DNA from: Plantibacter sp. VKM Ac-2880
GTDB taxonomy: Bacteria; Actinomycetota; Actinomycetes; Actinomycetales; Microbacteriaceae
Length of the DNA stretch: 64,000 nucleotides
Assembly: GCF_015351235.1 (NCBI RefSeq)
Contig: NZ_JADKSJ010000002.1
Span: 558,001 to 622,000 of the forward strand
Reading direction: 5' to 3'
The notes below the pieces were generated by a model that made no database searches, was not told the DNA's origin, and saw only the letters and a program-made list of their open reading frames with translations. The first letter of the stretch is position 1. Every line of letters starts with the position of its first letter. Made by a program: the position numbers and the translations under genes. Below, one piece after another: positions 54,174 to 63,562 of this stretch.

Positions 54174-55379
54174 TCAGCCGGTGGCGATGAAGGCCCGCCC
54201 GTTCGTGGACACCGTCACCGGCTCCCGCCCAGGCGAGACGAACACCGCTGTCCCGTACTCGAGCACCATGGTCTCCGTGCCCTGTTCCACCCGCGCCGTC
54301 CCGGCGGTGACGACGATTACCGCCGCCTCTCCGCCAGCGAGGCCGGTCGCCGTCCCGGGGCCGATCCGGGCGAGGAGGAAGTCGTCGACCGGCACCGGGT
54401 ACACGACCCCACCGCCGGTGCGCGCAATCGGCTCGACGAACGGGATCGGCAGTGGCTCGAAATTGAGAACGGCGAGGAGCTCCGGCACGTCGACGTGTTT
54501 CGGCGTCAGCCCTCCACGCAGCACGTTGTCGCTCGACGCCATGACCTCGACCCCGAAGCCGGAGAGGTACGCGTGGATGTTCCCAGCGGGCAGGAACAGC
54601 GCCTCACCCTCCTGCAGGGTCACCAGGTTGAGGAGCGCCGCGACGACGATGCCGGGGTCCCCCGGGTACTCTTCGGCGAGCTGCAGGATGAGCTCGCGCT
54701 CGGCCGACCAACGTGCCGGACCGTCGTCGTCCCCGAGACCTTCGCCGACCGTGCCGGTACCGGCGGCACCGACGAGGGCTGCGACCGCGCCGGGCATCTG
54801 TCGTTCGAGCACTGCCCGCACCGTCGATTCCAGCCCCTCATCGACCAGCTGAGCCACGAGCGCCTCGAGCACAACCCGGTCCGGCACGTCGACGAGGCTG
54901 GCCAGATGCGTCAGCAACTCGCGCGACTCCTCGACCGCCCGGAATCCGCAGAGGGCACGGAAACCGTCCTGCAGAGCGACGATGATCTCCGGCTTGTGCC
55001 AGGCGTCCTTGTAGTTCCGATGCGGCGCGTCCAGCGGCACGCCGCGCGAGTTCTCGTCAGCGAACCCGGCCCTGGCCCGGTCGGGGGTGGGGTGGACCTG
55101 GAGGGAAAGCGGCCTCGCAGCAGCCAACAGCTTCAGCAGGAACGGCATCCTGGAACGCCCACCGAGAGCCGCGTCGGGGTCCGACGCGATCCACTCGTTG
55201 AGACTGCTCGAAAGACCGCGATCCTGACCGACGAGTTCGGTCACGCTGCCGGGGTGTGCCCCGAGCCAGAGTTCCGCCTGAGGCGAACCGTCGGCGGGCA
55301 CGCCGAGCATCTCCGGGATCGCCGTCGTCGACCCCCAGGCATATCGCTTGGGGTCGCTGGTGATCCGGTGTAGCCCCAT
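54174..55379 (-). CDS. manA: Mannose-6-phosphate isomerase, class I
   Basis: 401 residues from ATG 55379 (a start 12 nt earlier at 55391 is also possible). Class I ManA motifs: KRYAWGSTTAIPEMLG, ELWLGAHPGS, LSLQVHPTPDRARAGF (zinc ligands Gln and His), HKPEIIVAL (Glu ligand), FLPAGNIHAYLSGFGVEVMA, SSDNVLRGGLTPKHVDV. Zinc enzyme converting mannose 6-phosphate to fructose 6-phosphate. Start overlaps the stop of the mannanase gene by 1 nt; last gene of the mannan operon. Confidence 0.93.
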   Translation of the reverse strand: MGLHRITSDPKRYAWGSTTAIPEMLGVPADGSPQAELWLGAHPGSVTELVGQDRGLSSSLNEWIASDPDAALGGRSRMPFLLKLLAAARPLSLQVHPTPDRARAGFADENSRGVPLDAPHRNYKDAWHKPEIIVALQDGFRALCGFRAVEESRELLTHLASLVDVPDRVVLEALVAQLVDEGLESTVRAVLERQMPGAVAALVGAAGTGTVGEGLGDDDGPARWSAERELILQLAEEYPGDPGIVVAALLNLVTLQEGEALFLPAGNIHAYLSGFGVEVMASSDNVLRGGLTPKHVDVPELLAVLNFEPLPIPFVEPIARTGGGVVYPVPVDDFLLARIGPGTATGLAGGEAAVIVVTAGTARVEQGTETMVLEYGTAVFVSPGREPVTVSTNGRAFIATG

Positions 55380-58114
55380 CAGCGCACCCATCGGCGACCG
55401 CGGGCCAGCAGCAGGCCACCGATCGCGAGGAGCGCGAGCGCACCGACGATCCAGGGCGTGGCCTCCAGGCCGGTGCGGGCGAGGTCTTCCGTCGACACCG
55501 TCGTGTCGGTGCCGCCCGCTCCGCCGGGTTGCCCCGTGCCCGGCTGCCCCGTGCCCGGTTCCGGCTCCACCGCCGCGACCGTCGTGACGATGTCATCGAC
55601 CAGCAGGGTGCCGGCGCCCTCGCCACCGAGGTAGAACCCGATCTGGGTGACGGAGGTCGGGTCGAACGCCGCCTCGCCGGCCCACGCCGGTGGGGCGAAG
55701 GAGGAGAACGGGATCTCGACCAGCTGCCAGCCCTCGCCCTCGATGGGCGCGACCGTCTCCCAGTAGGTCCCTCGCGTCACGAACTGAACGGTGACGTCAT
55801 CGCCCGGTGTCCCCTGCACCCAGAACTCGAGCCCGGTGTAGCCCCACCAATCCTGTGGCGTCTGGAATGTGCGGACGACACCGGCGTATCCGGGACCGGC
55901 GAGATCGTACGCGGCTGTCATCGCCTGCGTTCCGGTGTCCGGGTTCGTCGTGATCGACGGGGTCACCGCACCGCCCCCGGTATTCCGCACGTAGGTGGCC
56001 TGCAACGCGGCGTCATCGGCGTAGGACTCGAAGTCCTCGACGACGAGCGGCTCGCTCGGGAGGGGCTTCATGAGGAAGTCCGCCGCTCCCGTGCTCGAGG
56101 CGGTCGCCCCTGCTCCGTTGACCGCGGTGACCGACCACCAGTACCGCTGTCCTGGAGTGAGGGCGACCGTTGGCGTGATGGAGGGGTTTCCGATGCCGTC
56201 GACGACGACGACCGGGTTCCCGAGGTCGACCTGCGCCGCAAGCGTGAAGCGGTAGTACGCCGCACCGGTCGCCGGCTCCCAGGTGAAGGTCGGGGTCGCG
56301 GTCACGTCGACGGTGCCGGATGCGGGCGAGATCGATGCGAACGCCGCCGGTGGCCCGCTCGGGGCGTCCACCGCCGACCAGATGGTGGCTCGCGAAACGC
56401 TCGCGCCGGCGGCGAGCGTCACCCTGAGGTACGGCCCCACCAGATCGCGCGCGGCCACCGTGCCGTCGGGTCCGACCTCGGACGGTGCGGTCTCCCAGGC
56501 CGAACCGTCAGCGCTGGACTCGACCACGACCGACCCGGATGCGATGAAGGACGCCGCCAAGAGCCGGTCCTGCTTCCAGGTGACGCTGGCTCCATCGGAG
56601 GCTGCGACCACACTCGTCCCATCCGCCCGTGGAACGATCGTCGTGCCGTCGTGCGCCTCGGTGAGCAGCCAGGACTCGAGCGGGTCCACGAGCACGCGGG
56701 TGTCGGTCTCGGTCGCGAGCGGGTCCGACAGCGCCGCATCGGCTCCGGCCCCGTCGATCGCGACGACGCGGTAGACGGCTCCCGTCGGCGAGGTGAAGTC
56801 CGTCGCGGACCCGGCGTCGGCCCGGAGCGTGCCGGTGTCCACCGCGGTCCACGAGGTCCCGTCGAGTGAAAGCTCGAGCCGGTATGAGACCGCGCCGCCT
56901 GCCCCGCGCCATCGGATCGTGTTGATGCCGTCCGCGCGGTCGACCGCCGTGATGAGCGGTGTCCCGACGGCGGGAGTAGCCGGCTCTGCACCGATCGCGG
57001 CCGCGTAGGCGGTGATCGCGGAGACCCGGGCGCGCTCGGCATCGGTGGCACCGGGTGCATGGATCGTGAATCCGTCGTCGTGCGGGACGAGCCCGCCACG
57101 GTCGTTGTTCCCGAACAGCGACCAGAACAGCATGCCGGTCACGTTCGGGTCGGCGACCAGCGGTTCGAGGAGTGCCGGGCTCGCAGCGGTGGAGGCGTAC
57201 TCGCCAGCCAGGTACACCTTGCCCGCGGCGGTGACCGTGGCCGCGTCAGCCGACACGCGTGCGGCGGTGGGCGGGTAGTAGTGCACATCGACGATGTCGA
57301 GTTCCGGCACGGAGAGCGTGTCCGGGTCGATGTCGAATCGCCGACCGGCCGCGACGAGCTGCTGCGGGGCGCGTTCCTTGATGAACGCGACCTGCCGGTC
57401 GATCCACGGGGCGGTCATCCCCTCCAACTCGTTCCCGAGCTCCCACGCCATGATCGTCGGGTCCTCGATGTACGGGACGCCGGTCAGCGCGTTCGTCCGC
57501 TGCAGGATCGCGTCGACGTAGGCCTGGTAGGCGGCGATCGGCCGCTCGTCGGTGTAGAAGTCGGCCGACGTCAGCCCGAACGGGGTCGTGAAGTCGCGAT
57601 GCCCGCCGTGGTAGTACTCCCACTCGTCGGTGAGCGGGAGCACGAGGCGGATGCCGAGCTTGCCGGCGTATGCGACGGCGAAGTCGATCGTCGCGAACGC
57701 CTCCTCGTTCATCTGCCCGAGGCTCGGCATGATGGCCAGGGGGTTCGCGCCGTCCTGGCCCGTCGAGGTCATCATGTGTGTCCGAACCACGGTCGAACCC
57801 ATCCGGGCCGCCGCGTCGAGGGTGTCGGCGATGCGGAAGGCCGTCGGGTAGTCGACCCCGCCCACGTTCTCGTCGAGACCGAGCCAGTAGATGTTCGGGC
57901 CGCTGAACCGGAAGGTCTCACCGTCGAGCACGAGGCGGGAACCGTCACGCTCGACGAACGAGGTGTTGAGTGAGGTCCAGTCGACCGGGGCGGCAGCGGC
58001 CGGTGCCGCGAGCGCCGGAAGCAGCGCGGCGGTGACGGCCGCCGCGACCATGCCGGCGGCCAGGCGGCCGCTCGTGTTGCGGTGGGGTGGGCGGGGGTCC
58101 GGGGTGCGGTTCAT
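55379..58114 (-). CDS. Wall-anchored GH5-like endo-beta-mannanase
   Basis: 911 residues. Signal peptide (MVAAAVTAALLPALAAPAAA), catalytic TIM barrel at about 45-425 with FRFSGPNIYWLGLDENVGG, LVLPLTDEWEYYHGG, acid/base Glu in MAWELGNELEG and nucleophile Glu in YLAGEYAST, a pattern of GH5 mannanases. Then FN3-like modules (about 430-500 and 600-695), a carbohydrate-binding-like domain (about 700-850, LVVEDFESYADDAALQATYV; WWGYTGLEFWVQGTPGDDV), a GTGQPGTGQPGG linker and a sorting signal LARTG-helix-RGRRWVR. Cuts mannan at the cell surface. GH family should be confirmed by profile search. ATGA overlap with the ROK gene. Confidence 0.82.
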   Translation of the reverse strand: MNRTPDPRPPHRNTSGRLAAGMVAAAVTAALLPALAAPAAAAPVDWTSLNTSFVERDGSRLVLDGETFRFSGPNIYWLGLDENVGGVDYPTAFRIADTLDAAARMGSTVVRTHMMTSTGQDGANPLAIMPSLGQMNEEAFATIDFAVAYAGKLGIRLVLPLTDEWEYYHGGHRDFTTPFGLTSADFYTDERPIAAYQAYVDAILQRTNALTGVPYIEDPTIMAWELGNELEGMTAPWIDRQVAFIKERAPQQLVAAGRRFDIDPDTLSVPELDIVDVHYYPPTAARVSADAATVTAAGKVYLAGEYASTAASPALLEPLVADPNVTGMLFWSLFGNNDRGGLVPHDDGFTIHAPGATDAERARVSAITAYAAAIGAEPATPAVGTPLITAVDRADGINTIRWRGAGGAVSYRLELSLDGTSWTAVDTGTLRADAGSATDFTSPTGAVYRVVAIDGAGADAALSDPLATETDTRVLVDPLESWLLTEAHDGTTIVPRADGTSVVAASDGASVTWKQDRLLAASFIASGSVVVESSADGSAWETAPSEVGPDGTVAARDLVGPYLRVTLAAGASVSRATIWSAVDAPSGPPAAFASISPASGTVDVTATPTFTWEPATGAAYYRFTLAAQVDLGNPVVVVDGIGNPSITPTVALTPGQRYWWSVTAVNGAGATASSTGAADFLMKPLPSEPLVVEDFESYADDAALQATYVRNTGGGAVTPSITTNPDTGTQAMTAAYDLAGPGYAGVVRTFQTPQDWWGYTGLEFWVQGTPGDDVTVQFVTRGTYWETVAPIEGEGWQLVEIPFSSFAPPAWAGEAAFDPTSVTQIGFYLGGEGAGTLLVDDIVTTVAAVEPEPGTGQPGTGQPGGAGGTDTTVSTEDLARTGLEATPWIVGALALLAIGGLLLARGRRWVR

Positions 58115-59124
58115 CGTGCCAGGCTCCTTCGTCTGGGATGGTGCATCGGGTCGTGTGGTGGGAGGCCGAGTGCCTCCGGTCGGTGGATGAGTGCTGCAGC
58201 GCCGAGGATCGGCCCCGCACCGTCGAGCGCAGACCCCGTGACGACCACGCCGGCCGCGTAGTCGAGGACGATGGCGTCCTGCACCGCGGCGCGGACCAGG
58301 TCGAGGTAGTCGGTGCTGACGGCCGTGAACCCGCCGCCGATGGCGACCGCTTCGAGGTCGAGGAGGGTCGCGGCACTCGCGATCGCTTGCCCGACCGCGG
58401 TGGCCGAACGGACGACGGCGGACCGCGCGACGGGATCCCCCGCCGCCGCGTCGACGGCGAGTTCCTCCCCGGTGTGTCCGTCCCATCCGTGGGTTCGCGC
58501 CCAAGCGACGCTCCGGGGGCCGGACGCGATGCGCTCGAGCGTCGCGTCGTCGGCCGGCTCCCCCGGCATACGGGAGGCGATCTGTACCTGGCCGATGTGG
58601 CCGGCGTTCCCGCTCCTGCCGGCGATCAGCCGTCCGTGCAGGATGATCCCGCCGCCGACACCGGTCGAGACGATCATCGCCATCGAGTTCTCGGTACCGC
58701 GGGTCGCTCCGAGCCAATGCTCCGCGAGCGCGATGCAGGTGCCATCGAGACGGACCACCACCGGGGCGTCCGGCAACAGCCGTGCGACGTGTGTCCGGAG
58801 GTCGAAGCCGTGCAGTCGCGGGAGGTTCTTCGGGCTCACGGTGCCTCGGCCGAGGTCGACGGGACCCGCCGAACCGATGCCGACGCCGACGAGCGCGGAA
58901 CCGTCCGGCAGGTGCGCGACAGAAGCGAGGACCACTCGGTCGACGGCGTCCTCCAGCGCACGGCGTCCGGCATCGGGCCCCGTCGGCGCCCGGTGCGCAC
59001 TGCCGTCGACCACGACGCCCTCGGCCGTGACGAGCGCGGCCTCCACTTTGGTGCCGCCGAGGTCGAGCGCGAGCGCGACCGACCCCGACGGATCCCGCTC
59101 CCCGGTCAGGTCCGCCAGGGTCAC
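58111..59124 (-). CDS. ROK-family sugar kinase
   Basis: 337 residues from GTG 59124. ATP motif LDLGGTKVEAALV, sugar/catalytic Asp in VVVRLDGTCIALAEHWLGA, STGVGGGIILHGRLIAGRSG, and second phosphate loop IGGGFTAVS. No N-terminal helix-turn-helix, so a kinase, not a repressor. The Cys-rich zinc site of most ROK kinases is absent: NAGHIGQVQIASRMPGEPAD holds no Cys. In this operon the substrate is most likely mannose. GTGA/ATGA overlaps on both sides. Confidence 0.88.
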   Translation of the reverse strand: MTLADLTGERDPSGSVALALDLGGTKVEAALVTAEGVVVDGSAHRAPTGPDAGRRALEDAVDRVVLASVAHLPDGSALVGVGIGSAGPVDLGRGTVSPKNLPRLHGFDLRTHVARLLPDAPVVVRLDGTCIALAEHWLGATRGTENSMAMIVSTGVGGGIILHGRLIAGRSGNAGHIGQVQIASRMPGEPADDATLERIASGPRSVAWARTHGWDGHTGEELAVDAAAGDPVARSAVVRSATAVGQAIASAATLLDLEAVAIGGGFTAVSTDYLDLVRAAVQDAIVLDYAAGVVVTGSALDGAGPILGAAALIHRPEALGLPPHDPMHHPRRRSLAR

Positions 59125-61607
59125 CGCGCCCAGTCCTCGACCAGTTGGTTCGCGGTGCGCACGACGCGGGTCGACAGGAGCTCGTCCTCGTCGAGTCCCA
59201 CCTCGGTCCGCACGTTGAATGTCACGTGCTCACCCGGCAGGAGGGTGACGAGCTGGTCGTCGACGACGGCGGTCGGGTCCAGCTTGTCAACGAGCAGCGT
59301 GAGGTCGCGGAGGAACGACTCGGCGGTGATGGTCACGGCGTAGCCGTCGTCCTGGCGGGCGACCTCGGCGCTGAACTGGGGGGCGGGGATCGTAGAATCA
59401 CGAGCCTCGGCGAAGAACCAGAAGCCGCGCTCAGCCCCGAGTGTGGCGACGAGCATCTCGTCGGCCGCCGAGCTCATGACCGCGACCGCTTCGGGGATCT
59501 CGACGAGTGTCGAGGAGCGTCGGTCCAGGGCGACGGGGACACGCACCGAGGTGAGCTCGGTCCCGTCGAACCGGAGGCGTCGGATGACGAGGTCGTCCGC
59601 CCAGGCGTCCGGGCCGTCGTTGAGCACGGCGACCACGAGGGACTCCCCACGCGGCTGCACAGTCACGAGCCGGTCTGCGTAGACGTGCCGCAGGGCGTAG
59701 AGCAGCGGCTTCGCGCGCTCGTCGCCGTCGACGGCCGCCCAGGACGTGACGGGCCAGCAGTCGTTCAGCTGCCAGATGATCGACCCCATGCAGCGTGGGC
59801 TCCATGACCGGAAGTGCTCGATCGCGACGGTCACCGCGTTGGCCTGGTTGAGCGACATCGCCCAGTGCCAGTCCTCGGTGTCGTCCGGCAGCGGCAGGTG
59901 GGCGACGAGTCCGTCGGTCAGCTTGTCGTTCCCGTCCGTCGCCTTCTGGTGATGGATCATGCCGGGCGACTCCGGCGTGAGCGGGGAGTCCGAGATGGCC
60001 CGGTCGATCGTCGACCACGTCGCCGGACCCTGCCAACCGAACTCGGCCACGAAGCGAGGCGAGACGTCGCGGTAGGCGGGGTAGTCGACGCGGTTCCACA
60101 GCTCCCACAGGTGCACGGATCCGTGGTCCGGATCGTTGGCGGGGATGTCCGGCGTTCCCGACCATGGGCTGCCCGCTGTGTAGTTGCCGGCCGGGTCGAG
60201 CTCGGCGACGAGCCGTGGCAGCAGGTCGAGGTAGTAGCCCATGCCCCACGTGCGGCCCTGGACCCGCTTCTCCCAGCCCCACTCTTCGAAGCCCCAGATG
60301 TTCTCGTTGTTGCCGTTCCACAGCACGAGGCTCGCGTGCGGCATGATGCGCGCGATGTTGTCGCGCGCCTCTGCCTCGACCTCGCTCCACAGCGGTTCCT
60401 CCTCGGCGTAGGCCGCGCAGGCGAAGAGGAAGTCCTGCCAGACCATGATCCCGCGCTCGTCGCAGAGTTCGTAGAAGTCGTCGGACTCGTAGTAGCCGCC
60501 GCCCCAGATGCGGAGCAGGTTGAGGTTCGCGAACTCGGCCTGGTCCATCCGGCGGGCGAGCCGCGCGCGGTCGACGCGCGTCACGAAGGCGTCATCGGGG
60601 ATCCAGTTGGCGCCGCGCACCCAGACGGCTTCGCCGTTCACGACGAAGCGGAACGAGGTGCCCTCGGCGTCGGGTTCGAGTTCGACGGCGACGGTCCGGA
60701 ACCCGATCCGCTTCGACCATTCGCCGAGGCGTGCCTCGTGCTGCCCGAGCAGGACGTCGAGGTCGTACAGCGGCTGCTCGCCGTACCCGCGCGGCCACCA
60801 AAGTTCGACGTCCGGCACGGCGAGCTCGAGCACGACGGAATCCGCGCCGGCTGGGAACACCAGATCGGCGTTCACCTCGGCGATCGTCGCTGTGAGGGCG
60901 AGCGCCGCGTCACCGTCGCCGGCGCGTTCCACGTCGACGTGCAGGGCCACCTGGCCCTCGCCACCGTCAACCGTCACGACTGGACGCACCGAGGCGAGCC
61001 GGGCCGTCGACCACGACTGGAGGCTCACGGGCTTCCAGAGTCCTGACGAGGCGGCGTCGAGTCCCCAGTCCCAGCCGAAGTTGCACGCGGCCTTCCGGAT
61101 GGCGTTGAACGGGTGGGAGTAGGTGTGGGGGCGGTAGCCGATCTCGAGGCTGGCCAAGTCCGCCGCGGCGATCGGCGAGGCGAAGTGCACGACGAGTTCG
61201 TTCTCGCCCTCGCGTAGGACAGCACCGACGTCGATACGGTACGTGCGGTGCTGGTTCCGCGTGGTCGCGACCACCGCACCGTTCACGGACACCGTCGCGA
61301 TGGTGTCGAGTCCCTCGAAGACGAGGTCGTGCCGCTCGTGGCCGTCCGGCTCCCAGGTGAAGGTGGTGCGGTACTCCCAGTCCGTCGATCCGATCCAGGT
61401 CACGAGGTGCTCGTTGCGGTCGAGGAACGGGTCGGGGATGAGCCCGGCGTCGAGGAGGTCGGTATGCACGAGGCCGGGCACCGTCGCGGGGATACTCGTC
61501 CCGACGAAGGCCTCGGGGATCGCGCCGCCGACCGCACGCAGGCTCCACCCCTCGTGCAGGAGGCGGGTGGTCAGGGGACGGACGGTGGCGGTGTCGATGA
61601 TGCTCAC
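59121..61607 (-). CDS. GH2 beta-mannosidase
   Basis: 828 residues from GTG 61607 with GGAG upstream. GH2 sugar-binding domain (WSLRAVGGAIPEAF; WEYRTTFTWEPDGHERHDLV), jelly roll, then TIM barrel with RIWGGGYYESDDFYELCDER, acid/base Glu in LWNGNNENIWG and nucleophile Glu in FVAEFGWQGP. Wording (YRPHTYSHPFNAIRKAACNF) matches beta-mannosidases. No signal peptide: cleaves imported manno-oligosaccharides in the cytoplasm. GTGA overlaps with permease and ROK genes. Confidence 0.93.
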   Translation of the reverse strand: MSIIDTATVRPLTTRLLHEGWSLRAVGGAIPEAFVGTSIPATVPGLVHTDLLDAGLIPDPFLDRNEHLVTWIGSTDWEYRTTFTWEPDGHERHDLVFEGLDTIATVSVNGAVVATTRNQHRTYRIDVGAVLREGENELVVHFASPIAAADLASLEIGYRPHTYSHPFNAIRKAACNFGWDWGLDAASSGLWKPVSLQSWSTARLASVRPVVTVDGGEGQVALHVDVERAGDGDAALALTATIAEVNADLVFPAGADSVVLELAVPDVELWWPRGYGEQPLYDLDVLLGQHEARLGEWSKRIGFRTVAVELEPDAEGTSFRFVVNGEAVWVRGANWIPDDAFVTRVDRARLARRMDQAEFANLNLLRIWGGGYYESDDFYELCDERGIMVWQDFLFACAAYAEEEPLWSEVEAEARDNIARIMPHASLVLWNGNNENIWGFEEWGWEKRVQGRTWGMGYYLDLLPRLVAELDPAGNYTAGSPWSGTPDIPANDPDHGSVHLWELWNRVDYPAYRDVSPRFVAEFGWQGPATWSTIDRAISDSPLTPESPGMIHHQKATDGNDKLTDGLVAHLPLPDDTEDWHWAMSLNQANAVTVAIEHFRSWSPRCMGSIIWQLNDCWPVTSWAAVDGDERAKPLLYALRHVYADRLVTVQPRGESLVVAVLNDGPDAWADDLVIRRLRFDGTELTSVRVPVALDRRSSTLVEIPEAVAVMSSAADEMLVATLGAERGFWFFAEARDSTIPAPQFSAEVARQDDGYAVTITAESFLRDLTLLVDKLDPTAVVDDQLVTLLPGEHVTFNVRTEVGLDEDELLSTRVVRTANQLVEDWAR

Positions 61608-62524
61608 TTGGTTGCTCCAGAGGTCAGGCCGTTGTAGATGTATCGCTGCAGGAAGAGGAAGGCGACGAGCGTCGGGATGATCACGAGGATCGTCCCGGCC
61701 GCGATGATCTGCCACTGGGCGCCGAACGGTCCCATGAACCGGAACAGCGAGGTGGAGATCACCCCCAGGTCCTGCGACGGCATGTACAGGAAGGGGATGT
61801 AGAACTCGTTGTAGATGGCGATGCCCTTGATGATGACCACCGTCGCGACGGCGGGCTTCAGCAGCGGGAGGATGATGCGCCAGTAGATCGTGAATCGGTT
61901 CGCGCCGTCGAGCATCGCCGCCTCGTCGAGGGAGACGGGGATCGACTGCATGAACTGCAGGAAGATGTAGATCGCGACGATGTCGGTCCCCATGAAGAGC
62001 AGGATCGCGGCGCCGCGGGTGTTGAACAGCTCGAGTGCGGATACCACCTGGAACGTGGCCACCTGGGTCGTGACCGACGGCACAAGCGTCGCCAGGAGGA
62101 ACAAGCCCATGACGAGCTTCCGTCCGCGGAAACGGAACCGGTCGAGCGCATAGGCCGACATGGTGCCGATCAGGATCGTCCCGGCGACGGACACGAGCAG
62201 GATGATCGCGGTGTTGAGGAAGCCGGTGACCATGCCGCCCTGGTCGAAGGCGACGACGAAGTTGTCGAAGTTGAACCAGTTCGACGGCGGGGTGAGCGGC
62301 CCGGTCGTCCGCTGCTCGCGGTCGGTCTTGAACGCGAGCATGAAGATCGTGGCCAGTGGGACCACGGCGAAGAGGCTCGCAATGATGAGCGAGGCGTACT
62401 TGACCGTCGTCGCGGTGAGGGCGGCGGCACCCTGTGGGCGCTTCGGCCCGCGCCGCGTCCGTCGCAGTGCGCGTCGGGGCTCGGGTGTGGCAACGGAGAC
62501 CTGTCGGTCGGCGGTGGCGGTCAC
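61604..62524 (-). CDS. CUT1 sugar ABC permease (MalG-type)
   Basis: 306 residues from GTG 62524. Basic N-terminal 35 residues, six membrane helices, EAA loop DEAAMLDGANRFTIYWRIIL. Partner of the next permease; imports manno-oligosaccharides by context. No ATPase gene in the operon. Confidence 0.9.
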   Translation of the reverse strand: MTATADRQVSVATPEPRRALRRTRRGPKRPQGAAALTATTVKYASLIIASLFAVVPLATIFMLAFKTDREQRTTGPLTPPSNWFNFDNFVVAFDQGGMVTGFLNTAIILLVSVAGTILIGTMSAYALDRFRFRGRKLVMGLFLLATLVPSVTTQVATFQVVSALELFNTRGAAILLFMGTDIVAIYIFLQFMQSIPVSLDEAAMLDGANRFTIYWRIILPLLKPAVATVVIIKGIAIYNEFYIPFLYMPSQDLGVISTSLFRFMGPFGAQWQIIAAGTILVIIPTLVAFLFLQRYIYNGLTSGATK

Positions 62525-63480
62525 GATTCGCCTCCCTTCTCGTCGGGGAAGACCCGGCGTTGGACGAAGGTGATGATCAGGACGATCAGCAGCAGGACGA
62601 CGGCCATCGCAGACGCCAGACCCACCTTCGAGAACTTGAACGCCGTGTTCACGGTCTGGATCACGAAGGTCTCGGAACCGTTGGCACCGCCGGTCATGAC
62701 GTACGGCATCTCGAAGGCGGACAGTGCTCCGGCGATGGCCAAGATGAACGAGAGGCCGAGGATGCGCCGGATACTCGGCAGGATGATGAACCGGAACTTG
62801 TGCCACGAGTTGGCACCGTCGAGGTCCGCGGCCTCGTACTGCTCGGACGGGACCGACTGGATCGCGCCGAGGAACAGGACGAAGTTGAGGCCCATGTACC
62901 GCCAGACGGACGTGGCGGCGAGGGAGGCGTTGACGAACGAGGGGTCGCCGAGCCACTGCGGGGTGTCCTGCACACCGATTGCCGCGAGGAGGGCGTCGAG
63001 GGTGCCGCCTGGGCGGAGGAAGTAGAGGAAGACCAGCCCGATCGCGACCCCGTTGATGAGGTAAGGGAAAAAGATGACGCCCTTGAAGAGGTTCTTGAAG
63101 CGGGTCCGGAAGCTCAGCAGCGTGGCGAGGTACAGCGCCAGGACGAGCTGGGCGACAGCTCCGACGAGGTAGTACAGGCTCACGAAGAAGACCTGGAAGA
63201 TCTCCGGTTTCGTGAAGATCTGCACGAAGTTGTCGATGCCGACGAACTCCTGCTCGGGCTCCAGTCCGTCCCACGAGGTGAGGCTGTACCAGAACATGTT
63301 CGCGACCGGCACGTAGGTGAGGACGATCAGGAAGGCGAGCGGCACCACGAGGAACAGCCACGGCGTGACTCGGGAGCCGGTGGCCTTCGGGGGCCGGCCC
63401 GGCCGCAGCGTGCGTGCGCGGCGTGGATGGTTCGTCACCACCGCTCGAGTGGCGGGTGATGCTCCCTGGACTGTGACCAT
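62521..63480 (-). CDS. CUT1 sugar ABC permease (MalF-type)
   Basis: 319 residues from ATG 63480. Six membrane helices; EAA loop YEAADLDGANSWHKFRFIIL; GIDNFVQIFTKPEIFQVFFV after helix 1 is typical of MalF/UgpA-like permeases. Separated from the binding-protein gene by a strong hairpin. Confidence 0.9.
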   Translation of the reverse strand: MVTVQGASPATRAVVTNHPRRARTLRPGRPPKATGSRVTPWLFLVVPLAFLIVLTYVPVANMFWYSLTSWDGLEPEQEFVGIDNFVQIFTKPEIFQVFFVSLYYLVGAVAQLVLALYLATLLSFRTRFKNLFKGVIFFPYLINGVAIGLVFLYFLRPGGTLDALLAAIGVQDTPQWLGDPSFVNASLAATSVWRYMGLNFVLFLGAIQSVPSEQYEAADLDGANSWHKFRFIILPSIRRILGLSFILAIAGALSAFEMPYVMTGGANGSETFVIQTVNTAFKFSKVGLASAMAVVLLLIVLIITFVQRRVFPDEKGGES

Positions 63481-63513
63481 GCTCGTTGCCTTCTTCGCTG
63501 AATGTGGTGGTGA

Positions 63514-63548
63514 GCACCCGGGCCCGCCGTCGGGACGGGCCCGGGTGC
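63514..63548 (-). terminator. Hairpin between binding protein and permeases
   Basis: Perfect 13-bp stem GCACCCGGGCCCG against CGGGCCCGGGTGC with a 9-nt loop, 14 nt after the binding-protein stop. Same arrangement as in the fructan locus; probably sets unequal expression. Confidence 0.75.
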
Positions 63549-63562
63549 CGATCGGAGGGGTG

